Assembly: GCA_964464595.1 (NCBI GenBank) | Contig: CAYXGW010000015.1 | Location: 4,352-68,351, forward strand | DNA from: JADFJB01 sp964464595 | GTDB taxonomy: Bacteria; Zhuqueibacterota; JdFR-76; DREG01 | Direction of reading: 5' to 3' | Length of the DNA stretch: 64,000 nt | Shown here: piece by piece, positions 26,822 to 35,007 of the stretch | Position numbering within the stretch: the first letter of the stretch is position 1 | Layout of the letters: each line of letters begins with the position of its first letter | Made by a program: the position numbers and the translations under genes | The notes under the pieces: generated by a model | Database searches by the model: none | The model's input: the letters and a program-made list of their open reading frames with translations, nothing else | What the model was told of the DNA's origin: nothing

Positions 26822-27883
26822 ATGTTGAAACAGTCTAAAAGTAACGTAGAAAAAGACCAAAACGGCAAAGGCTGGAACAATTTAGGATTTGATAATCATT
26901 ACCCTTTAGTGGGTAAAAGTCGGCAAATGAAAGAAATCTTTGCGCTTATTAAAAAGATTGCAAAGAGTAATGCCAGCGTTCTAATTCAAGGGGAGACTGG
27001 AACAGGTAAAGAACTAATTGCTAATCTAATCCAGTTTATAAGTCCAAGGTCTAGTTCGCCATATGTTCAAGTAAATTGTGCTGCCCTGCCGGAAAATTTA
27101 TTAGAAAGTGAGTTGTTTGGCCACGAAAGGGGAGCCTTTACCGGGGCTTACCAGGCACGTCCTGGAAAGTTTGAAATGGCGGATAGCGGGACTCTTTTTC
27201 TCGATGAAATTGGTGATATGGAAATATCGACACAAGCAAAAATATTGCGTGTCTTACAGAATCAAGAATTCACCAGGGTAGGCGGCAATAAAAGCATTAA
27301 AGTTGATGTCAGGATTATTAGCGCAACCAACCAGGATATTGATCAGTCTATTGCAGAAGGTAAATTTAGAGCCGACTTATTTTACAGGATTAATGTGGTC
27401 AATATTCATATACCACCGCTGCGAGAAAGACTCGAAGATATACCATTAATTGCGGATTTTTTCCTCAGAAAATTTTCTCGTGAATTAAGGAAAAACATAT
27501 CCGGATTCTCAAATGAAACCGTCGAATTGATGAAAAACCTTAATTGGAATGGTAATATAAGGGAATTACGAAATTTGGTCGAACGGGCGGTACTGTTAAC
27601 AGAAGAGTATTGCGAAATCACGCCTTATGAATTGCCAATGAAAGGGGAGGAATATTTCGCTGCGGGAGGAAAAGATCGTAGAAATAGAGAAAATGCAGTT
27701 CTGACTTTAAAAACATTAAAACTTGAAGAGGTAGAAAAACAAGTGATTCTTCAGGCCTTGAAAACCTGTAAATATGTACAAAAAAATGCAGCAACCATTT
27801 TAGGAATATCTTCTCGTGTTTTGAACTATAAAGTATCTCAATTTTCAATAACACATCCGTCCTGGCGTAAAAACAATAATTGA
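26822..27883 (+). CDS. Sigma-54-dependent activator without sensory domain (PspF-like layout)
   Basis: The 353-residue protein has only about 30 residues before the AAA+ domain. Walker A GETGTGKE starts near residue 58, the sigma-54 contact loop GAFTGA is intact near 104, and Walker B FLDEIGD and the arginine-finger region (RADLFYRINV) follow. A Fis-type helix-turn-helix (about 300-345: QKNAATILGISSRVLNYKV) ends the protein. It should remodel sigma-54 holoenzyme at -24/-12 promoters. With no receiver or GAF domain it must be controlled by another protein or by its own level. Good sigma-54 promoters at 28236 and 30255 are the obvious local targets. Confidence 0.92.
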   Translation: MLKQSKSNVEKDQNGKGWNNLGFDNHYPLVGKSRQMKEIFALIKKIAKSNASVLIQGETGTGKELIANLIQFISPRSSSPYVQVNCAALPENLLESELFGHERGAFTGAYQARPGKFEMADSGTLFLDEIGDMEISTQAKILRVLQNQEFTRVGGNKSIKVDVRIISATNQDIDQSIAEGKFRADLFYRINVVNIHIPPLRERLEDIPLIADFFLRKFSRELRKNISGFSNETVELMKNLNWNGNIRELRNLVERAVLLTEEYCEITPYELPMKGEEYFAAGGKDRRNRENAVLTLKTLKLEEVEKQVILQALKTCKYVQKNAATILGISSRVLNYKVSQFSITHPSWRKNNN

Positions 27884-27985
27884 GAATAAATGAGTTAAAA
27901 CACTTTTTACTAGGAAGTGATTTAATAATCAAAAGAGTTCTGCTTTAATTGTAAATATATTTTTTGTTGAACTAAAATAATTAAA

Positions 27986-28019
27986 AGCGACTAGACCTAG
28001 TCCTCGCTGTCTCTTTTTT
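27986..28019 (+). terminator. Probable terminator after the first sigma-54 activator gene
   Basis: gacta (27989-27993) pairs with tagtc (27998-28002), extended by agc/gct (27986-27988 with 28006-28008) across a three-base bulge. A T-rich run (tctctttttt) ends near 28019. The imperfect stem lowers confidence. Confidence 0.4.
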
Positions 28020-28235
28020 GTGTTAATCTTAAAATTCTATAAGACCATTCCAAGGGATTCAATTTATTTAAAATCATATAAACATAAAAATACAATTACA
28101 CATGTCCTCTGAAAACATACTACAAGTAATTTTTCAATGAGAATAATTACATTCTTGGGCATTCCTGAACTGAGAATAAAATAACTTTAGTCCACCAAAC
28201 ACAAATATTCACTTGTGAATAAAAAATTAAATAAT

Positions 28236-28251
28236 TGGAACAAATATTGCA
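28236..28251 (+). promoter_or_regulatory. Sigma-54 promoter (-24/-12)
   Basis: TTGGAAC...TTGCA: the -24 GG (28237-28238) and -12 GC (28249-28250) are exactly 12 bases apart, and only the C of TGGCAC is changed. Predicted start is near 28262, at a 7-bp hairpin (aatgttt 28259-28265 with aaacatt 28272-28278). The next gene, itself a sigma-54 activator, starts about 345 bases further on. Confidence 0.65.
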
Positions 28252-28261
28252 AGAATTTAAT

Positions 28262-28605
28262 GTTTGAGCATAAACATTGGTTAAATTAATAAGTAATATT
28301 TGTTTTAAAGAAGGACATTGTATCATCGTGAGACAATAAGATTATTAATAATATATAGGCAATGGGTTATAATACTTATTGCAGTTTTTCAATAATTTGG
28401 ATTTAGGGAAGAGAAGTTTAGGTGATCGGTTATTGGGGAATTGGCAATATAAAATGTTTTTATAATTTCATTCTATATGCAATATGGTCTTGTTCAAAAT
28501 CAATATTAGATTAATCCTTTCATTGTATTTAAGGACAATAGATTATCCAGTTGTCAACGGCTTAAAGGTTTAAAGATAATGATGAACTATTAAAATAAAT
28601 TGATC
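28262..28605 (+). other. Long AT-rich leader between the sigma-54 promoter and the second activator gene
   Basis: This stretch holds a start-site hairpin (28259-28278), a weaker one (attgt/acaat around 28318-28336), and a possible 30-codon frame from GTG 28422 to 28514. Nothing in it matches a known RNA family that I can recognise. It could be a 5' leader or hold an independent small RNA. Confidence 0.35.
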
Positions 28606-29976
28606 ATGGCACTTAACACATTTCACATATTCAATTCTTGTATTCACAAAACGCCAGAGCAATTATACTCAATTCTAAAATCAAACATTGATTGTGATAT
28701 ACAGCTTTCCAAGGGAAAAAAGGGACTTACCGATGTTGAAAAATACCCACACCCAGATTTATATTTTAGGATTAAGGATTCATTTAGTTCAGAAGATCAA
28801 GTGCTGAAGAATAGAAATTCTTCCGTACCTGAGATCAATATAATCTGTACAGAAGGAAGCCACAAACAGTTAGATATTTATTCTATAGAAAATGCTGATG
28901 ATTTAATTATTTCGCCTCTTATAGAGGCTGAAGTCCTATGGCGGATTAGTCGTTTAATTGGAACAGCAAAAAAAGAGAAGGAAATAGCAAGAAAGAACAT
29001 TCTTCAGAAAGCAGGAATTTCCCAATTAATAGGATGTCATCCCTCTTTTTTGGAGAAAATATCAATTATTCCTCAATTAGCAGATACTGATGCAACAGTT
29101 CTCTTGTTAGGTGAGACAGGAGTAGGAAAAGAATTATGTGCTCGAGCGATTCATTATTTAAGCAAGAGATCCGACCAGCCTTTCATACCAGTGGATTGTG
29201 GAGCGATTCCACCAAAACTGATTGAAGGCGAACTCTTTGGACATCTAAAAGGAGCATATACTGATGCGCATAGCAACCAATTGGGTATCATTGCAGAAGC
29301 AAAGAAAGGGTCACTTTTTTTAGATGAAATCGATACTCTACCATTTTCAGCACAGAGCAAGTTACTTCGACTTCTTCAAGACAAGACTTATCGAATACTT
29401 GGCCAAGCTAAACGAACAAAAGCAGATATACGTATAATTACAGCTTCAAATGTGGATTTACAACAAAAAATGCAACAGAATCTGTTTAGAAAAGATTTGT
29501 TTTATCGACTTACTTTTAGTTTGGAACTGCCATCACTTAGAGAAAGATCAAGCGATATACCTCTTATCGCCAGCTATTTATTAAAAAATTATATAAAAGA
29601 ATTGAATGTAAAACCCAAGGTCTTTTCTCCCACATCATTTCAAAAACTATTAATGTATGATTGGCCTGGCAATATAAGAGAACTCCAAAATGTAATTCAA
29701 CAGGCAATCGTTCTATCACCCAATTATGTAATTCAACCATGGAGTATCAATATCCCCGAGTTAATTGAAGATGTAAATTTTCGGACACCTTCCTTTCGTG
29801 AGGCTAAGAAGAAAGCTATTGAGCAATTCGAAAAAGAATACATAACTAAATTGCTTATTTTTTTTGAAGGCAACATAACTCATGCAGCGAGAGAAGCAAG
29901 TAAAGATCGGAGTGATTTCATGAGATTGATGAAGAAATTTAATCTTGAAAGGAAATCATTTCTTCGAAATCATTAA
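28606..29976 (+). CDS. Sigma-54 activator with degenerate receiver-like N-terminus
   Basis: The ATG at 28606 is used; a TTG two codons earlier is possible. Residues 1-125 have no clear phospho-acceptor Asp, but DDLIISPLIEAEVLWRISRL resembles the last strand and helix of a receiver with the conserved Lys-Pro changed to Ser-Pro, so it looks like a pseudo-receiver. The AAA+ domain has Walker A GETGVGKE (about 170), Walker B LFLDEIDT and an arginine-rich LRERSSDIP. The sigma-54 contact loop reads GAYTDA instead of GAFTGA (about 216-221). A Fis-like helix-turn-helix (GNITHAAREASKDRSDFMRL) closes it. Sigma-54 promoters lie both upstream (28236) and downstream (30255). Confidence 0.88.
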   Translation: MALNTFHIFNSCIHKTPEQLYSILKSNIDCDIQLSKGKKGLTDVEKYPHPDLYFRIKDSFSSEDQVLKNRNSSVPEINIICTEGSHKQLDIYSIENADDLIISPLIEAEVLWRISRLIGTAKKEKEIARKNILQKAGISQLIGCHPSFLEKISIIPQLADTDATVLLLGETGVGKELCARAIHYLSKRSDQPFIPVDCGAIPPKLIEGELFGHLKGAYTDAHSNQLGIIAEAKKGSLFLDEIDTLPFSAQSKLLRLLQDKTYRILGQAKRTKADIRIITASNVDLQQKMQQNLFRKDLFYRLTFSLELPSLRERSSDIPLIASYLLKNYIKELNVKPKVFSPTSFQKLLMYDWPGNIRELQNVIQQAIVLSPNYVIQPWSINIPELIEDVNFRTPSFREAKKKAIEQFEKEYITKLLIFFEGNITHAAREASKDRSDFMRLMKKFNLERKSFLRNH

Positions 29977-30254
29977 TGAATTCCAACCTTAAATTTAAGC
30001 TTTTCAATCGCCCCTTAGGTGTTTAATTATTTCAGAGAAATACATCTGCATATTATTTTCTCCCATTTTAACTATTGGATTTTCACTCATAACTGTCGGT
30101 TAGTTTTAAATGAAGTAACACATTGAAAATAAATAAATTACATTAAATATGTTTCATTTGACTGTGGGTATTCCACCTCTATTTCTCTCATAGAGTTTTA
30201 TAAACACATATGTTAACATGTTGAATCTTATAGACTTGTTTCTTTATTGATTCT

Positions 30255-30271
30255 TTGGCATATATGTTGCA
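30255..30271 (+). promoter_or_regulatory. Strong sigma-54 promoter (-24/-12)
   Basis: TTGGCAT-ATATG-TTGCA: GG (30257-30258) and GC (30269-30270) are 12 bases apart, and only the last C/G of the -24 element deviates from YTGGCACG-N4-TTGCW. Predicted start near 30283, about 54 bases before the ATG of the small winged-helix-like gene at 30337. Confidence 0.75.
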
Positions 30272-30336
30272 ATAATTTAACTTTTCAACTTTTTCACTAT
30301 TATATCATAAACGCTAACAGGGAAGTAAGCGATACC

Positions 30337-30609
30337 ATGAGGGATGAACTAAGTGCAGTAAGTTCAATATTGAATTATCTTGTCAAGCAGCCTGGTGCAA
30401 AGGATACCTTTCAAGGTATTGCAGAGTGGTGGGTAATGAAGGAACAAATTAATCAATCTTTGGAAAATATCAGTGACGCTATGGATATGCTGGTATCAAA
30501 AGGATTTATTATCGTGAAAGAATATCATGATCAACCTAACTATTACCAATTAAATGAAGAAAAATTGCCTGAAATTAAAGTGGAGTTGGAGAAGTTCAAA
30601 AAAAAATGA
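30337..30609 (+). CDS. Small winged-helix-like protein under sigma-54 control
   Basis: The start is set at the ATG at 30337 because GGGAAG lies upstream and because a longer frame (from 30247) would run through the sigma-54 promoter. The 90-residue product has a helix (about 1-20), then GIAEWWVMKEQINQSLENIS and MLVSKGFIIVKE....YYQLN, which fits recognition helix, then wing, of a winged helix, ending in a lysine-rich tail. No sensor or enzyme domain is present. I do not recognise a named family. Its place between two sigma-54 activators and the polysaccharide locus suggests a local regulator; that is inference. Confidence 0.7.
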   Translation: MRDELSAVSSILNYLVKQPGAKDTFQGIAEWWVMKEQINQSLENISDAMDMLVSKGFIIVKEYHDQPNYYQLNEEKLPEIKVELEKFKKK

Positions 30610-30653
30610 ACTCACTAATAGAAACGAATTTTTATAATCCAAAAGTTAAAAAC

Positions 30654-30663
30654 TCTCTAGAGA
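30654..30663. promoter_or_regulatory. 10-bp palindrome ahead of the polysaccharide locus
   Basis: tctctagaga is a perfect palindrome in the gap between the winged-helix-like gene and the SLBB gene. It is a candidate operator only by position and symmetry. Confidence 0.25.
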
Positions 30664-30804
30664 CTAAGTTTAATTTTATAGATCCTACAAATAATTAAGA
30701 TCAATTTTGTCTATTACATTTCAGTATAAACTGTGAGTAAGAGGGCGGAGCTGCAAAAATTTTACTCTTAATGTTTCTACGATTTTTTAAATAGGACATG
30801 GACA

Positions 30805-31308
30805 ATGAAATATATTAAGCTAAAAATATTTTTAATAGTGGTATTATCTTTTTATACTAACTTACTTGCACAAGAAAAGGATTTTTCACAAATAGTTGTA
30901 CATATCTGGGGAGAAGTGAATAGTCCAGGTGAATACCGTGTTTCAGATGGAATAGATGTTCTTGATATTATTTCCAAAGCTGGAGGACCAACGGAATTTG
31001 CTCGCTTAAGCAAGGTCCGCTTAACAAGGGCATTAAATTATCAACAACCTAACTCTCAAAACGATGGTGAATTGACATCGGTTAATTCTTATCGGAAGCA
31101 GTATCGAAATCTAAAACGAGTCGTACTAATAGATGTTGGCCATTATTTAAAGCAAACACAGAAAGTTTATTCTTTACCCATGTTGCAATCTGGTGATATT
31201 GTTTATATTCCTAAGAATAGATGGTCAACATGGAAAACCGTGGCCTCTATAATAAGAGATGTTGCCATTGTTGCAAACGCTTACTATTGGCTACAAAGAT
31301 CGAACTGA
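30805..31308 (+). CDS. Minimal SLBB-domain polysaccharide-export protein
   Basis: The 167-residue protein starts with a signal peptide (hydrophobic 8-20, LLAQ). It then has one SLBB domain (about 28-125): VVHIWGEVNSPGEYRVSDG, LDIISKAGGPTEFA and a late SGDIVYIPKN. A weakly hydrophobic C-terminal helix follows. SLBB domains line the periplasmic channel of Wza/OPX-type exporters. The conserved Poly_export domain of Wza that normally precedes SLBB is absent, so this is a periplasmic accessory part rather than a full outer-membrane exporter. It is the first gene of the exopolysaccharide locus, 72 bases before the Wzc-like kinase. Confidence 0.82.
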   Translation: MKYIKLKIFLIVVLSFYTNLLAQEKDFSQIVVHIWGEVNSPGEYRVSDGIDVLDIISKAGGPTEFARLSKVRLTRALNYQQPNSQNDGELTSVNSYRKQYRNLKRVVLIDVGHYLKQTQKVYSLPMLQSGDIVYIPKNRWSTWKTVASIIRDVAIVANAYYWLQRSN

Positions 31309-31380
31309 ACTCTCAACGAATTGCATCTAGTAAGGGTAGTCAAATATTGAAGTCAGTAATAGAATTATGAAGGATATAAA

Positions 31381-33705
31381 TTGAACAGAAATAATGATAC
31401 TGATGGATTTGAGGGAAGATTATTCATCCGAAAAATTTGGAGAAAGAAATTTATAGTTTTAATCGTTTTGCTCATCACATTAGTACCCATATTAATTTAC
31501 AATGAGCTAGCTGATTCAAAATATAAAGCATCTTCCACTTTAATTTTAGAGCAAATTAATGATTTACCTTCAATCACTCAATCAAAAACAATGGAATACA
31601 TGCTCAGAGAAGTGTATTTATCCAATCGTATTCAGGAAATAAAGAGCCGGTCTCTGGTGAAAACTTTGGTTAAAAAATTACCGCAAAACATTGTTGATAG
31701 ATTGACTGTCGAGTTGGACTCCACAGATATTCATTATGATCAAGTCAATGCTCTTGTAACATTGATTCATGGTACTCCATCCAAAAAGGGGCGTATTAAA
31801 GTAGAACGTGTACGAAAATCCGATATCATTAATATTTCATTCTGGTCAAAAGATCCTGAAGCCACATATTTCGTAACAAATATGCTGGCAAATCTTTATG
31901 TTGAACAGCACATGCAGATTAGGCGTGAGGGCGCAAGTGGAATCCGAACCTTTCTTGAGGAACAATTGGGTATATATCGTGAAAGAATGATGCGTGCGGA
32001 AATCTCTTTAAAAAATTATAAGGAGAAGAATAAAATTACAGTTTTAGATAAGCAAGCAGAGGAAATGCTTAAACGTTACACAGAAGCCGAAGTTCTGTAT
32101 AATTCAACAAAAGCCGAAAGTGGTGCAAAGGAGCGTAGGTTAGCCTATGTAGATCAGAAAATTTCTGAAGAGAAACAGGAACTAGTGCCGTCACTAACTA
32201 ATATATCGAGTCCTTGGGCTATTCAATTAAAAGCTAAACTAGTAGAACTTGAGCTCCAGCATACCGAGTTACAATTGCAAAATTATTCTGCTGATCATCC
32301 ACGAATGTTACAAATACGTGAAAGGATTAACCTAACAAAAACGAGTTTAACTTCTGAAGCCGTGAAATTATCACAAGGGAAGGGAATACTGGACGTTTTT
32401 TCTCATATCAAAAGTTACATGGAAGAATCTTTAAAACTGCAAGTTGATCTTCAATCCATCAAAAAGAAAGAATTTGTTATTAAGAATATTCTGGAAACAT
32501 ATGATCATTCTTTACAAAATTTTCCGCGTAAAGAAATTAGACTAGCACAGTTAAACCGTGAAAAAAATGTCAGTGAGCAGACTTATTTATTGCTAATACA
32601 CAAAAGAGAAGAGGCACGATTATCTGAAGTTGAAAATAAGTCTATTATTAGAATAATAGATGAAGCAGAAAAACCAACAATGCCAATTTGGCCACGAAAG
32701 AAATTGAATATTCTTCTTGGCATAATGCTTGGAGGTCTTCTTGGTGTTGGTTTGGTTTTCTTATCAGAGTATTATCAGGAAACTATCGAAACCACTGATG
32801 ACATTGAAGTATCAACAGACTGGTCAGTTATAGCGACTATACCGAAATTTCGTAACTCCTGGAAAAAACTAAAAAAGAACGATATCAACAGAATAGACCT
32901 TGTTGAAAATACAAATTTAGAGTTAAATCCAAACCATGCGCAGAAAATGAATTCAGCTTCCTCAATTTCCTTTGAAGGAGAAGCTTATCGAATGATGACA
33001 AGGAACCTGCAGCTCATGGTTCAAAAGGAACAGACTGGAGTGATTTTAGTGACTAGTTCCAGTCCGCAAGAGGGTAAATCTACGACTGCTATTAATTTGG
33101 CGATTACTTTAGCTAACATGGGGCAAAACACACTTCTTGTGGACATGGATTTTCGAAAGCCTGTAATACACAAGGCTTTCGATATTACAATGAAACCTGG
33201 CGCAATAGATCTACTACTTCATATTCAGTCATTAAATGGTAATTTGACGAGGAAAGGACAAGATATTAAACAATTACCTCACAATAAAACTTCCATAAAA
33301 GCCGTTTCCCTAACGAAATTTTCCTCTTTGGAGGATATATTTGATACAATCCAATCACCAACTGTTGAAAATCTTCAAATCATGCCATCTGGACACTTTG
33401 AGAAAATAAAGTATACTCATTTCAGTTCAAGTGTTATTGGTATCGCTTTTAAACTATTTAAGAGGTTTTTCGATTCAGTAATTATTGATAGTCCGCCATT
33501 ATTAATGGTATCTGAGGCCCGCACCATGGCATCTCAATCAGATGGTGTGATCTATGTTCTGGAAAGTGGCGGTACGACAAAAAAAGCAGCTACACAATCC
33601 CACAAAATCTTAAAAATTGCTAGAGCCAACATACTAGGCTCAGTTCTAAATAAGATGAGTTCAACTAAAATATATGGAAAAAAAGAGCGTTATTATTATT
33701 ATTAA
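31381..33705 (+). CDS. Wzc-like polysaccharide co-polymerase / bacterial tyrosine kinase
   Basis: The 774-residue protein uses a TTG start with AAGGA upstream. A Wzz-type N-terminal segment has its first membrane helix at about 20-40 and a long periplasmic coiled region (about 180-400). A second helix lies at about 440-462, after the proline-rich PTMPIWPRK. The cytosolic BY-kinase has Walker A SPQEGKSTT (about 560), Walker A' LLVDMDFRKP (about 585) and Walker B SVIIDSPPLL (about 699). It ends in a tyrosine cluster, YYYY, the autophosphorylation tail. The A'-to-B interval is longer than in typical Wzc/CpsD by an insert around NGNLTRKGQD. It controls chain length and export of the polymer. Confidence 0.92.
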   Translation: MNRNNDTDGFEGRLFIRKIWRKKFIVLIVLLITLVPILIYNELADSKYKASSTLILEQINDLPSITQSKTMEYMLREVYLSNRIQEIKSRSLVKTLVKKLPQNIVDRLTVELDSTDIHYDQVNALVTLIHGTPSKKGRIKVERVRKSDIINISFWSKDPEATYFVTNMLANLYVEQHMQIRREGASGIRTFLEEQLGIYRERMMRAEISLKNYKEKNKITVLDKQAEEMLKRYTEAEVLYNSTKAESGAKERRLAYVDQKISEEKQELVPSLTNISSPWAIQLKAKLVELELQHTELQLQNYSADHPRMLQIRERINLTKTSLTSEAVKLSQGKGILDVFSHIKSYMEESLKLQVDLQSIKKKEFVIKNILETYDHSLQNFPRKEIRLAQLNREKNVSEQTYLLLIHKREEARLSEVENKSIIRIIDEAEKPTMPIWPRKKLNILLGIMLGGLLGVGLVFLSEYYQETIETTDDIEVSTDWSVIATIPKFRNSWKKLKKNDINRIDLVENTNLELNPNHAQKMNSASSISFEGEAYRMMTRNLQLMVQKEQTGVILVTSSSPQEGKSTTAINLAITLANMGQNTLLVDMDFRKPVIHKAFDITMKPGAIDLLLHIQSLNGNLTRKGQDIKQLPHNKTSIKAVSLTKFSSLEDIFDTIQSPTVENLQIMPSGHFEKIKYTHFSSSVIGIAFKLFKRFFDSVIIDSPPLLMVSEARTMASQSDGVIYVLESGGTTKKAATQSHKILKIARANILGSVLNKMSSTKIYGKKERYYYY

Positions 33706-33786
33706 TTTTTCACCTTCCATTTAAATGTTTCGTTAAACGTTTCTCTTAATTCAGACAAATCGAAAAACCATAATATAATTTTTTAA

Positions 33787-34263
33787 ATGAAAATCAGCCA
33801 TGGGGGAACAAACGTATTTCCAATTAAAATTCCCATAGACTCGCCAGATAATGGATTTTTTTCTTCTTCAAGAGATTTTGATTGGTTTTTGAAACTTGAA
33901 AAACATAGAAATCTTCGAAATGGAGGAGTAGTCTGTGTAGCTACTCTTAATTTGCCATTAATCTCAAAACAAGAACAAGTCGGTTTTTTGGATAAAATTA
34001 AAAAAAGGTTTTTGAATGTGATTTTATTAAACACAAGAGCATCTGATATTGTTTTTAATCTAGACCAAGAGATCAAAATAATTCTTATTAATACTATTAA
34101 GGATGGTGCATATGCTGCAAGTAAGAGAATTTATAAGTTAATCAATAATTTAGGTCAGAAAGAACCCTTCATAAAAATAAACAATGACCTTTGGTTTGAA
34201 ATTAAGATTGATATCTGGGATTACGAAGTAAAAATGAAATATAACTCTCTTATTTCAGGATAA
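33787..34263 (+). CDS. Degenerate GGDEF-like ORF abutting the sugar transferase
   Basis: This 158-residue product is not an obvious named family. The pattern FLKLEKHRNLRNGGVVCVAT, then DKIKKRF, RASDIVFNLDQEIKIIL and DGAYAASKRIYKLI follows the order of a GGDEF domain (the E..R start, (R)..SDIV, signature strand, A...A.RI). The GGDEF signature itself is replaced by LDQEI, so no cyclase activity is expected. Just before its stop the +1 frame opens (34238). That frame runs without interruption into the next gene and supplies residues conserved at the start of sugar transferases. It may therefore be the N-terminal part of one protein split by a frameshift. The fold assignment is by eye. Confidence 0.55.
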   Translation: MKISHGGTNVFPIKIPIDSPDNGFFSSSRDFDWFLKLEKHRNLRNGGVVCVATLNLPLISKQEQVGFLDKIKKRFLNVILLNTRASDIVFNLDQEIKIILINTIKDGAYAASKRIYKLINNLGQKEPFIKINNDLWFEIKIDIWDYEVKMKYNSLISG

Positions 34264-34354
34264 TTATATAAAAATTGAACAACAAACAAGTCCCTTAAAG
34301 TATATCGATTTAATCTCGAGACGTCGAAGTACATTCAAATCTACAATCAAACGA

Positions 34355-34963
34355 TTGATTGATTTGGTGGGTGCTTCTTTGGGTTTCATAGTTATATGGC
34401 CAATTATTCTTTTGATAGCACTATTAATAAAACTCTCATCAACTGGGCCTGTCTTTTTTGTTCAGAAACGAGTAGGTTTACGAGGGAAAGAATTTACTTT
34501 TTTGAAATTTAGGACAATGTTACAAAATAATGATGATTCATTTCATAAATCATATGTTACAAAGTTAATAAAAAACGAGTTTCAAGAATCAGAAAATAAA
34601 CAAAAGCCGTTGTATAAAATTAACGATGATTTTAGAGTCACAAAGATTGGTAAATTTCTAAGAAACTGGAGTCTGGATGAAATACCACAACTATACAATG
34701 TTCTAAAAGGGGACATGAGTCTAGTTGGTCCACGCCCTTCCATCCCTTATGAAGTAAGCCAATATAGTGCATGGCATTTACAGAGATTGAATTTTATTCC
34801 AGGAATAACTGGGATTTGGCAGACTACAGGAAGAAGTAAAACAACTTTTAATGAAATGGTTCGTTCAGATATTCAATATATTAGGAATTGGTCCATATTG
34901 TTGGATTTTTGGATATTGCTTAGAACAGTTAAAGCTGTTTTAAGCCGAGAAGGAGCTTTATAA
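34355..34963 (+). CDS. Initiating sugar-1-phosphate transferase (WcaJ/PglC-type phosphoglycosyltransferase)
   Basis: It contains the Bac_transf domain: a membrane helix (about 5-30), VFFVQKRVGLRGKEFTFLKF with RTM, DEIPQLYNVLKGDMSLVGPR and PGITGIWQ. The domain normally begins KRLxDL, and here KRLIDL spans 34349-34366, upstream of the only possible start (TTG at 34355, without a ribosome site). The frame is open back to 34238 with no ATG, GTG or TTG before 34355, so the protein probably begins in the preceding ORF. It moves a sugar phosphate onto undecaprenyl phosphate at the inner membrane, the first step of polymer repeat synthesis. The donor sugar is unknown. Confidence 0.85.
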   Translation: MIDLVGASLGFIVIWPIILLIALLIKLSSTGPVFFVQKRVGLRGKEFTFLKFRTMLQNNDDSFHKSYVTKLIKNEFQESENKQKPLYKINDDFRVTKIGKFLRNWSLDEIPQLYNVLKGDMSLVGPRPSIPYEVSQYSAWHLQRLNFIPGITGIWQTTGRSKTTFNEMVRSDIQYIRNWSILLDFWILLRTVKAVLSREGAL

Positions 34964-35007
34964 AAGACTAATATTTATTAATATTAATATTCTAACTTGG
35001 GAGAAAC

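Noticed and set aside
28422..28514. A 30-codon frame with a purine-rich upstream stretch
   Set aside because: Too short and without similarity; mentioned only as part of the leader.
30247..30336. N-terminal extension of the small winged-helix-like gene
   Set aside because: It would be translated through the sigma-54 promoter and has no ribosome site.
33783..34076. Minus-strand open frame opposite the GGDEF-like ORF
   Set aside because: The plus-strand frame fits a domain pattern and operon direction; the opposite frame has no start context.
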